Assembly: GCA_025457985.1 (NCBI GenBank)
Contig: JALOTI010000014.1
Span: forward strand, 1 to 12,276
DNA from: Leptospira sp.
GTDB lineage: Bacteria > Spirochaetota > Leptospiria > Leptospirales > Leptospiraceae
Length of the DNA: 12,276 nucleotides
Direction: 5' to 3'
The notes under the pieces were generated by a model. The model was given only the letters and a program-made list of their open reading frames with translations. It made no database searches and was not told where the DNA came from. Numbering within the stretch: the stretch's first letter is position 1; the number at the start of each line of letters is the position of its first letter. Positions 6,266-12,276 of this stretch are shown in pieces. A program made the translations under genes and the position numbers.

Positions 6266-8745
6266 TCTTTTGAAAAACTAATCTCAGCTCCGCTTTCAAT
6301 TGAGCTGAGATTATAAAACTTAACTATAGAGTTTCCTTCCAGCTGAGAAGAAAGTTCAAATTGTATCCCATCTGTTCGAAGGCCGGAACTTCCGGGTATC
6401 CAATCCCCTTTATATTCCTTTACCGATTTGCCATTTACTTTTAAAATTCCTATAAAATTCTGAAAGGATCCCGTAACATTCAATTCTAATTCTTGTGGAC
6501 CAAGTTTAGGATGCCAATGGAAGGCCGTCCAGGTGCCCAAAAACTTTGCTGGAATCTCATCAAGACTCAATGCTCTCTTTTTAACAACCGGCTTCTCCGG
6601 ATTTATGAATGCGGTGATTATATTCGAATCTTTAGATTCGGATCCAAATTCTGATTTGGAACGGACGGAATACATCAGAAGTTCTCCTGGTTTTCCAATA
6701 AATGGCTCCGAGTATGTATTTTGATTTCCTGGAACCGAATTTACAAATTCAAGTTTGGTCTTTTTTGCAAAATCTTTTGAATTGCGAATTGTTCTATAAA
6801 TATAATATTCATTCGAGTCTTTTACCGCAGACCACTTGAGACTAATTTTATTTTCCTTTTTGTCTAAACTATACGAAAGATTTGTCGGCGGAGGTAGAAT
6901 GGCGCCTCCACCACGTTTAGCAATTTCTGGATTCACCTTTCCTAAAGCCACTTCACTTGGCTCCGCATAACTTACATCATTTGCTGAAATTACAGTGTAG
7001 ATAAAGTAAGGTTTCGATTTTAAAATTGGGTCGGTATCTTCAAAGTTTGTTCCTGAGACTTCAAATTGAGCAGAAGGTTCAGCATTCTGATCAAAACGAT
7101 ACAGATAGTATACGGTAGCTCCAGGGCTTTGCTTCCAAGAAAGTTCAACCTTGTCAGCATAATCACCAAAACTTGCACGAAGATCGGTTACTTGTGTAGG
7201 CGCAAAATTTTCGTTTTCAACAAAGATTCCAAAAGAATCACTCCAATCTCCCGCTTGTTTATTTCCTATTGCAGCTGCTATGCGATAAACGTTATTTGAT
7301 GCTTGCACGGGTGTATTGTCGGTAAAATTTGTGGTCTTTACTAGGCCTAAGTTTTTCCAAGAGTTTCCAGTAGTTGCCTTTGCTACGATATATGCATTGG
7401 CTCCGTCCACTTCAGACCATTGAATAGAAACCTTGTTCTGACCTTTATCGATAAATGATTTTCCAATAATACCGACTACTTTTTCCAATTTTCCACCATT
7501 CACTGCTTTGGCAGAGGTAAATCCTTCCATCTCGATGGACGGATTTGAGATTTGATCTGAAGACATTGAAATGATTCTGTAACGATAATTCGTATTTGGT
7601 GTTACGCTATAATCGGAAAAAGTACTAGTCTCACTATAGCCTAGATCTTCATAATTTCCTGAGTCTTCAAGTCGCTGCAGAAGGTAAACTAACGCTTTAT
7701 CTACGGAGTTCCAAGTTAAAATTATTTTGTTGGGAAATTCGCCCCTCGAAACCTGAATCTGGTTAGGTGGGTTGAGATCAGTAGGTTTTTGGGGTGTAAT
7801 TGCTGGTACGATAGAAACTTCCGTATTTGTGGAATTTGTTGTGTGCTGTATTTTTTTCTCATCTATCATAGAGTAGGCCTCTTGTCCAACCTTTGCCATC
7901 ATATGATATGAAATCCATCCATAGCCTTTATCTCCCCAATATGTACCCCACGAGTTTTGGATCTTAAATGCACCTTTTCGACCAGATTTTGATTTTTTTG
8001 AATCATCGTAACCTACGATTGTCATTGCATGTCCACCGTAACTTTTTCCACCGTTTTGGTCATACACCTCTGCACCTTTGAGTTTATAAAAAGCGTCATC
8101 GATGATGATTCCAAAAAGAACTACATTCCCAGATGCTAATACACGTTTTAAATCATCCGGATTTTTCATATTCAATCTTGAGTATGATTTAATTCTATAC
8201 TTTAAACCTTCTTCTTTTACGGATTGGGATGGTTGGGATCGAAAGTCTTTCTCCGAATACGGCATACTACTCCAAGGAACAACTCCACTTTTCTGAAGAA
8301 ATTCCATCGTTTTGTAATAGTATAAACCTTGGTCTTTTCCGCCGTTTTGTTGGTTGTGGATGAATGCTGGTGAGAATACGTTCTGTCCTTTTCCGCCTGC
8401 AAACGGAGGATCGTACTCTGAAATTTGTCCCCCATTTTTTAAAAGATAGGATTTGATCGCATAACCGGAAGCCCATGCAACACAACTATTTTGTTGGCCT
8501 TGGTTACCGACCGGTGGCATCTTAGAGGATAAATCAATCGAAGTTGGTAGATCGTCAAAGCTGTTAAAATCTCGTTTAAGCGGGATGCTATCTTGTATTT
8601 CTTTTGGCGCAGGCAGATAACCACAGGAAAACTTTCCAGGTTTACAATCAGCGGAGCGAACACTATTCGGATCAAATTCCTGGGCAATTAGTGATGTAAA
8701 CCCGAAGAATATTAGGATTACGCTAAGTTTAAACTGTTTCTTCAT
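6262..8745 (-). CDS. Secreted papain-family (C1) peptidase with fibronectin III modules
   Basis: This 827-residue protein begins with a signal peptide (about 1-21). A papain-like domain at about 60-300 has oxyanion Gln82 in NQGQ, nucleophile Cys88 in NSCVAWA, His239 in GGHAMTIVGYDD and Asn264 in QNSWG, so the catalytic set is complete. No long inhibitory propeptide is evident: only about 40 residues separate the signal peptide from the domain. Four fibronectin-III-like beta modules follow at about 318-410, 422-508, 515-604 and 618-713. A C-terminal beta domain at about 730-827 starts GTWTAFHW. I infer an exported protease whose modules bind a surface, matrix or polymer substrate. The start is ATG 8745 with AGAGGA 4 nt upstream. 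Its ATG overlaps the TGA of the preceding gene (ATGA), so the two are translationally coupled. The 3' end contains a terminator-like hairpin and shares stop-codon bases with the convergent cytochrome gene. Confidence 0.93.
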   Translation of the reverse strand: MKKQFKLSVILIFFGFTSLIAQEFDPNSVRSADCKPGKFSCGYLPAPKEIQDSIPLKRDFNSFDDLPTSIDLSSKMPPVGNQGQQNSCVAWASGYAIKSYLLKNGGQISEYDPPFAGGKGQNVFSPAFIHNQQNGGKDQGLYYYKTMEFLQKSGVVPWSSMPYSEKDFRSQPSQSVKEEGLKYRIKSYSRLNMKNPDDLKRVLASGNVVLFGIIIDDAFYKLKGAEVYDQNGGKSYGGHAMTIVGYDDSKKSKSGRKGAFKIQNSWGTYWGDKGYGWISYHMMAKVGQEAYSMIDEKKIQHTTNSTNTEVSIVPAITPQKPTDLNPPNQIQVSRGEFPNKIILTWNSVDKALVYLLQRLEDSGNYEDLGYSETSTFSDYSVTPNTNYRYRIISMSSDQISNPSIEMEGFTSAKAVNGGKLEKVVGIIGKSFIDKGQNKVSIQWSEVDGANAYIVAKATTGNSWKNLGLVKTTNFTDNTPVQASNNVYRIAAAIGNKQAGDWSDSFGIFVENENFAPTQVTDLRASFGDYADKVELSWKQSPGATVYYLYRFDQNAEPSAQFEVSGTNFEDTDPILKSKPYFIYTVISANDVSYAEPSEVALGKVNPEIAKRGGGAILPPPTNLSYSLDKKENKISLKWSAVKDSNEYYIYRTIRNSKDFAKKTKLEFVNSVPGNQNTYSEPFIGKPGELLMYSVRSKSEFGSESKDSNIITAFINPEKPVVKKRALSLDEIPAKFLGTWTAFHWHPKLGPQELELNVTGSFQNFIGILKVNGKSVKEYKGDWIPGSSGLRTDGIQFELSSQLEGNSIVKFYNLSSIESGAEISFSKD
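6273..6313 (-). terminator. Terminator-like hairpin inside the peptidase 3' end
   Basis: Perfect 12-bp arms at 6279-6290 and 6302-6313 enclose an 11-nt loop. On the minus strand the stem, with five G-C pairs, is followed by G and then TTTTT (6277-6273), the form of a Rho-independent terminator. The peptidase stop codon (6262-6264) lies beyond the T-run, so termination here would release mRNA without a stop. There is no T-run on the plus-strand side. Confidence 0.5.
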
Positions 8746-9275
8746 TGGATCCTCTTTAAATATAATATAATATCATTTTTATGTTTGCGCTTTGGATTTT
8801 CCAGATCTTGTAACCGATAATAAAATATTCGTGACTTACCGCCCATAGTAAATTTCACAGAATTATAGCTGATGCCCATTATAGGATTTTTAGGATACGA
8901 TTCAGTTTCAAAATTATGAATTCCTAAATTAAGTAAATCTTTCATATAACTGGCGTATGTATCTTCATCGATTTGGATTCTTTTGAATTTTGGATTTTGT
9001 TTTCCTTTGGATTCAGACCTTTGAAAATAAAATCCCTGCTGTGTTGCTAAAAGCTGGATGTTTAAATCGGATCGAAACTCTGGTGCAACGGGTCCAGATG
9101 TTTCCTCTAGTTCAATTTTTAAAACTCGCCAACCAAATGATTTTGTTTGAATCGGTTTAAGAATTAGAGTTTGATCAGACATAACAGATACAGTTACCAA
9201 AAAGCTTAAAAGAATCGAGATTGCAAAATACCTCCTGACAAAGAGGTTTGAACGAAAGAATCTTTTAATAGCCAA
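8742..9275 (-). CDS. Small exported protein of unknown function, coupled to the C1 peptidase
   Basis: The 177-residue product is not recognised. It has a basic N-terminus (KRFFRSNLFVRR), a hydrophobic signal segment at about 17-33 and a polar mature region rich in Lys, Tyr and charged residues, without cysteines. The end of the frame overlaps the peptidase start by 4 bp, strongly suggesting co-expression and perhaps equal amounts. An inhibitor, folding partner or substrate adaptor of the peptidase is possible, but only context supports this. The start is uncertain. TTG 9275 gives the best signal peptide but has little Shine-Dalgarno, whereas a perfect AGGAGG occurs inside the frame as codons 14-15 (9231-9236), 9 nt before an ATC codon and with no in-frame ATG/GTG/TTG at a suitable distance. 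The first in-frame ATG lies past the hydrophobic segment. Confidence 0.72.
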   Translation of the reverse strand: MAIKRFFRSNLFVRRYFAISILLSFLVTVSVMSDQTLILKPIQTKSFGWRVLKIELEETSGPVAPEFRSDLNIQLLATQQGFYFQRSESKGKQNPKFKRIQIDEDTYASYMKDLLNLGIHNFETESYPKNPIMGISYNSVKFTMGGKSRIFYYRLQDLENPKRKHKNDIILYLKRIQ

Positions 9276-9403
9276 TTTCTATACTTACCAAATTCAAAAC
9301 AGGGCGCCCACTGAGTAGATCGGTTTAGAAAATTTATTCAAGAAATATTTATAAATCCCTTGTTGATTTTTTATTGCCGATTTTAAGTTGAGAGACAAGC
9401 AAA

Positions 9404-10087
9404 ATGACAAGTACACGGTATTTACCGAACGGATTGAATATTTTATTTGAAGACCGAGACATTCTCGTAGTCGAAAAACCCTCGGGCCTTTTAACCATTT
9501 CTTCTGAAAGAGAAAAGTCTAAAACCGCTTATGCATCGCTGATGGATTATGTAAAAAAAGGTCAAAGATCTAAAAATCGAATTTTTATTGTACACAGGCT
9601 AGACAGAGATACATCTGGAATTTTGATTTTTGCAAAATCGGAAGTTGCAAAATTGAACCTCCAATCGAATTGGGATCAAAATACAAAAATCTATTATGCA
9701 GTAAGTCACGGAATTTGGGAAGAAAAAGAAGGAATTATTGGTTCTTACCTCACAGAAAACAAGGCAAAAATGGTCTATTCAACGAAAGACAAAGAATTGG
9801 GAAAATGGTCAGAAACAAAATATAAAGTAATAAAAGAAACTAACAAATATTCGCTTTTGGAAGTACAACTTTTAACTGGTCGTAAGAATCAAATTCGCGT
9901 ACATTTTGCGGACAAAACTCATCCCATTGTGGGCGATCATAAGTATGGTTTGCCAAGGAAGGAAAAATTTACGCGGATGGCTCTTCACGCCTACTCCATT
10001 CAATTTTTCCATCCATTCTCTGGTAAATCGATGTACATTAAGTCAGAAATTCCACCATACCTAAAAGGTCTAGTTGGTGGAATCTAA
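9404..10087 (+). CDS. RluA-family RNA pseudouridine synthase
   Basis: This 227-residue protein converts uridine to pseudouridine in rRNA or tRNA. The family motif VHRLDRDTSG at 63-72 contains the catalytic Asp67. The second motif TGRKNQIRVHF occurs at about 159-169, followed by HPIVGDHKYG. Near the start, VVEKPSGLL at 22-30 is the usual first strand. There is no N-terminal S4 domain, so it belongs with the short RluA-type enzymes. The target nucleotide cannot be told from sequence alone. The start ATG 9404 follows GAGAG at moderate distance. The gene is divergent from the exported-protein/peptidase pair with a 128-bp gap, and its stop is one base away from the end of the convergent membrane-protein gene. 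Confidence 0.93.
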   Translation: MTSTRYLPNGLNILFEDRDILVVEKPSGLLTISSEREKSKTAYASLMDYVKKGQRSKNRIFIVHRLDRDTSGILIFAKSEVAKLNLQSNWDQNTKIYYAVSHGIWEEKEGIIGSYLTENKAKMVYSTKDKELGKWSETKYKVIKETNKYSLLEVQLLTGRKNQIRVHFADKTHPIVGDHKYGLPRKEKFTRMALHAYSIQFFHPFSGKSMYIKSEIPPYLKGLVGGI

Positions 10088-10088
10088 A

Positions 10089-11789
10089 CTAACTATTACT
10101 AATCTCTGTTTTAGTCCATTTTTTCTCAGCAATTGATTTCTTCATATTTTCAATCAGAGCGACTGTGATATTTGTATTGAGTTTTACCATATCGGGATCT
10201 TGTGCTACGAGTAACATCTCATCTATTAAGTAATCGATTAAATTTTCGATTGATTTTCTTCCGGACGGATCGTTCGCCAAAGCAATACTAGCCGAAGAAA
10301 CTGCTTGGTAGATTGATACACTCATTTGATGAGCGATTTTATCTTGAAATCCTGTCGGAAGAAGCGAAATAGGCTTTAAATTTTTAGAGACTCTTTCGGA
10401 AATTTCTGTAACTAGATTTTCTATCAATGCTTGGAGATTTGGATTTTGCGCAGATTTAGCTATGTTATTTATAGCAACTTTTTTAAGCTCGGAACGGTTT
10501 TGATCAATCGCATTGACAAGTTGGTCTAATGAATTTCCGGATTTAACTTCATTTTGAGTTTCTGTCAATATCTGAATCGTAACTAAGTCAGATATTTCCT
10601 CCTTTATGATATTTGAATAGTATCGTATTGTTCTACTAATTAGATCGTTCCCCAGAATACGAGTGAACTGATTTGTCTGAAGCATTAAATATATTTTATA
10701 AACACGAATCAATCGAAAGAAGCGAAATTCAACTAAAGGTATCAAACCCAAAACGTCATACCAATGATAAATTGGATACAAAAACCAGGCAATATAAGTT
10801 TTATTTCTTATTGCAAGAAACCAACTGATTGAAAATTCAGCGATAAAAAAGAATAAAAATGGAGCATCTAACAATAGATAATTATTTACAAAATTTCCAT
10901 CAGATGCAATGGCTCGGTAATAATTTAAATCGAATTTCTCTCTGTACGTAGAATTGAAGATTTGAATTTTTTCCTCTAGACTTCGATTTGAATCTCGCCA
11001 AAACCAGGCAAATGCTACAACTGTAGATGGAATTCGGTCTTTATTTAGAATTGTATCTAACTCTTGTCTTAGTTTTAAATCCCTAGCTTTGGTTCGAGAT
11101 TTTTGATAGTCGGCTTTTATTTCCTCTTGAATTTCTCGGAAGAGTGCAGTTTGTCCTGAAATACTGAATGGATTTGTTTCAACGATTTCTAACATTTTTT
11201 TATCCATTCTTTGGATGATTGTTAGAGTTTCTTTAGTTTCGTTTAAAGGATTCGATAAACGGTTGATAAAAGAATATTTTTCAGTTAATTCACTAAATTC
11301 AGAAATTTGATCCGTCTCTTCCATGACACTCAATAGTTCATTCATTTGAAGGAATAGATCCTCTGTTTTTTTCCTTCTTATGTTGGGGTCTGGTAAATTT
11401 CGCAGATTATTGAAGTCAACTAACAATTGATCAAATCTTTCACTTGAAATTTGACCCTTCAATTCTGTTAATAAGGAAGAAATTTTATGTATAACATTAA
11501 CTCTTTCTTCTTCTCTAAATTCCTCATTTCTGAGTTTCGTTAAAAAATTTAAATCATCCACAAACTCTGTATATGTTGACGTCATACGGTGTGGCTCGAT
11601 TCCCAAAATAGGTTTGTCATACATTTCGACAATCTTAGGAAAATTATGAAAGTAATATGGTCTCAGAGTGAGGTAGGATAGATCAAAAATAATAAGTCCT
11701 AAGTTGCCTAAAACCACAAACACCATTACGAAATCCCAAAGAATCGGAATTCCCAATTTGTGTTTTTTTATTAATTCCCAAGAGTTCAT
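10089..11789 (-). CDS. Voltage-sensor-like membrane protein without a pore
   Basis: The 566-residue product has one hydrophobic segment at about 14-38, a polar, probably helical or coiled-coil stretch at about 60-300, and a second membrane block at about 304-371. This block resembles S2-S4 of a voltage-sensor domain. S2 has Glu318 in FIAEF; S3 has Asp345 in HWYDVLGLIPL; S4 has EFRFFRLIRVYK, with Arg356, Arg359, Arg362 and Lys365 at every third position. No pore helix, selectivity filter or S6-like segment follows. The last 195 residues are soluble, helical and rich in Asn, Ile and Glu. If the first segment is S1, the S1-S2 loop is about 265 residues, which is extraordinary. Function is unknown; a membrane-potential-sensing regulator or channel relative is an inference. 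The start is ATG 11789, 7 nt after AGGTGAG; GTG 11801 would place the start inside that site. It lies 28 bp downstream of the mutase gene on the same strand. Confidence 0.85.
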   Translation of the reverse strand: MNSWELIKKHKLGIPILWDFVMVFVVLGNLGLIIFDLSYLTLRPYYFHNFPKIVEMYDKPILGIEPHRMTSTYTEFVDDLNFLTKLRNEEFREEERVNVIHKISSLLTELKGQISSERFDQLLVDFNNLRNLPDPNIRRKKTEDLFLQMNELLSVMEETDQISEFSELTEKYSFINRLSNPLNETKETLTIIQRMDKKMLEIVETNPFSISGQTALFREIQEEIKADYQKSRTKARDLKLRQELDTILNKDRIPSTVVAFAWFWRDSNRSLEEKIQIFNSTYREKFDLNYYRAIASDGNFVNNYLLLDAPFLFFFIAEFSISWFLAIRNKTYIAWFLYPIYHWYDVLGLIPLVEFRFFRLIRVYKIYLMLQTNQFTRILGNDLISRTIRYYSNIIKEEISDLVTIQILTETQNEVKSGNSLDQLVNAIDQNRSELKKVAINNIAKSAQNPNLQALIENLVTEISERVSKNLKPISLLPTGFQDKIAHQMSVSIYQAVSSASIALANDPSGRKSIENLIDYLIDEMLLVAQDPDMVKLNTNITVALIENMKKSIAEKKWTKTEISNS

Positions 11790-11796
11790 GATATTT

Positions 11797-11803
11797 CTCA
11801 CCT
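11797..11803 (-). promoter_or_regulatory. Shine-Dalgarno fixing the voltage-sensor-like gene start
   Basis: AGGTGAG on the minus strand ends 7 nt before ATG 11789. The alternative in-frame GTG at 11801-11799 is part of this site, so it is unlikely to be the start. Confidence 0.6.
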
Positions 11804-11817
11804 AACGAATTTATTTC

Positions 11818-12276
11818 TTACATATTTCTACGGTATTGACCTCCCACTTCGTACAAACAATGAGAAATCTGCCCTAAAGACGCCAGTTTTACTGATTCCA
11901 AAAGCTCTGAAAAGATATTTTCTTTCGCACGGGCAACTTGTTTGAGACGCTCAAGTCTTATATTTCGAAGGTCAAGATTTCGATTTTGAAATGACTGCAA
12001 ATTTGTGATCTGTTGTTTTTTCTCATCGTCAGTGGAACGGATTACTTCACCTGGAATGACCGTAGGAGATCCTTGTGTGTTTAAGAAGGTGTTAACGCCA
12101 ATAATAGGATATTCGCCGGTATGTTTCAGCATCTCGTAATGGAGAGATTCTTCCTGAATTTTATTTCTTTGATACATCCTTTCCATAGCACCGAGTACTC
12201 CTCCCCTTTCAGTAAGTCTATGAAACTCATTGAGAATTGCCTGTTCTACTAAATCAGTAAGTTCCTCAATGATGAA
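11818..12276 (-). CDS. icmF: C-terminal part of an IcmF-like fused acyl-CoA mutase (partial)
   Basis: The frame is open to the window edge, giving the last 152 residues. The first in-frame ATG at 12186 is internal: reading upstream continues the conserved text [17 protein letters not shown]. The segments [25 protein letters not shown] and the terminal GGQYRRNM are recognisable from fused isobutyryl-CoA mutase, where the substrate-binding barrel is C-terminal after the B12-binding and G-protein chaperone domains. In ordinary methylmalonyl-CoA mutase the B12 domain would follow this point, but here the protein stops. The enzyme would rearrange isobutyryl- and n-butyryl-CoA or a related acyl-CoA using adenosylcobalamin. 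The N-terminal B12 and GTPase domains lie outside the window, so the fused architecture is inferred. The voltage-sensor-like gene follows 28 bp downstream and may be cotranscribed. Confidence 0.88.
   Translation of the reverse strand, partial: FIIEELTDLVEQAILNEFHRLTERGGVLGAMERMYQRNKIQEESLHYEMLKHTGEYPIIGVNTFLNTQGSPTVIPGEVIRSTDDEKKQQITNLQSFQNRNLDLRNIRLERLKQVARAKENIFSELLESVKLASLGQISHCLYEVGGQYRRNM

Noticed and set aside
9302..9309. GC-only palindrome GGGCGCCC in the gap between the exported-protein and pseudouridine synthase genes
   Set aside because: It stands out in AT-rich DNA, but an 8-bp palindrome alone is too short to support an operator call and no second copy is seen nearby.
9323..9386. 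Possible promoters for the pseudouridine synthase gene (TTTAGA with TTTATA-like, or TTGTTG with TTAAGT)
   Set aside because: Several equally weak matches occur in AT-rich DNA, and none is close enough to consensus to list.
1..12276. CRISPR arrays, tRNA or rRNA genes, insertion sequences, toxin-antitoxin or phage modules
   Set aside because: No regularly spaced repeats, cloverleaf-like segments, transposase motifs or phage genes were found by eye; the single palindromic repeat has no associated transposase here.

Overview
The window reads as chromosomal DNA of a spirochaete of the genus Leptospira, probably a free-living or low-virulence species. This is a judgement from protein style, AT-rich composition and gene content recalled from memory; no search was run. 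It holds eleven well-supported protein genes, one of them cut by the right edge. There are no rRNA, tRNA, CRISPR or transposase genes, and no gene-free stretch longer than about 210 bases.

Left part (1-3585): a two-gene operon encodes a heteromeric MaoC/(R)-hydroxyacyl dehydratase, one non-catalytic FAS1-type subunit and one catalytic subunit. A nested inverted repeat (921-1012) follows, resembling a widespread interspersed palindromic repeat. It has been captured as a spurious N-terminus in front of a Crp/Fnr-type regulator whose real start is probably GTG 1068. The regulator converges on, and overlaps by 32 bp, a gene for an exported DJ-1/PfpI protein. That gene is divergent from an extended short-chain dehydrogenase/reductase gene, and the 126-bp gap between them carries two perfect palindromes that look like operators.

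Middle (3586-6265): a polytopic GT-C-like membrane protein gene, very AT-rich, begins with GTG overlapping the stop of a possible 33-codon upstream ORF. A 14-bp perfect inverted repeat separates it from a gene for a membrane-anchored cytochrome c with two haem-binding motifs.

Right part (6262-12276): on the minus strand, a small exported protein of unknown function is translationally coupled (ATGA overlap) to a large secreted papain-family peptidase with four fibronectin-III-like modules and a C-terminal beta domain. A terminator-like hairpin lies inside the last codons of the peptidase. Divergent from this pair is an RluA-family pseudouridine synthase gene. It ends one base from the convergent end of a 566-residue membrane protein that carries the marks of a voltage-sensor domain (S2 acid, S3 Asp, S4 with R-x-x-R-x-x-R-x-x-K) but no recognisable pore. 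This gene lies 28 bp downstream of the C-terminal end of an IcmF-like acyl-CoA mutase, which runs off the window.

All three convergent gene pairs abut or overlap, so their 3' ends must be controlled inside coding sequence. The best candidates for something undescribed are the poreless voltage-sensor protein and the coupled secreted peptidase/partner pair.
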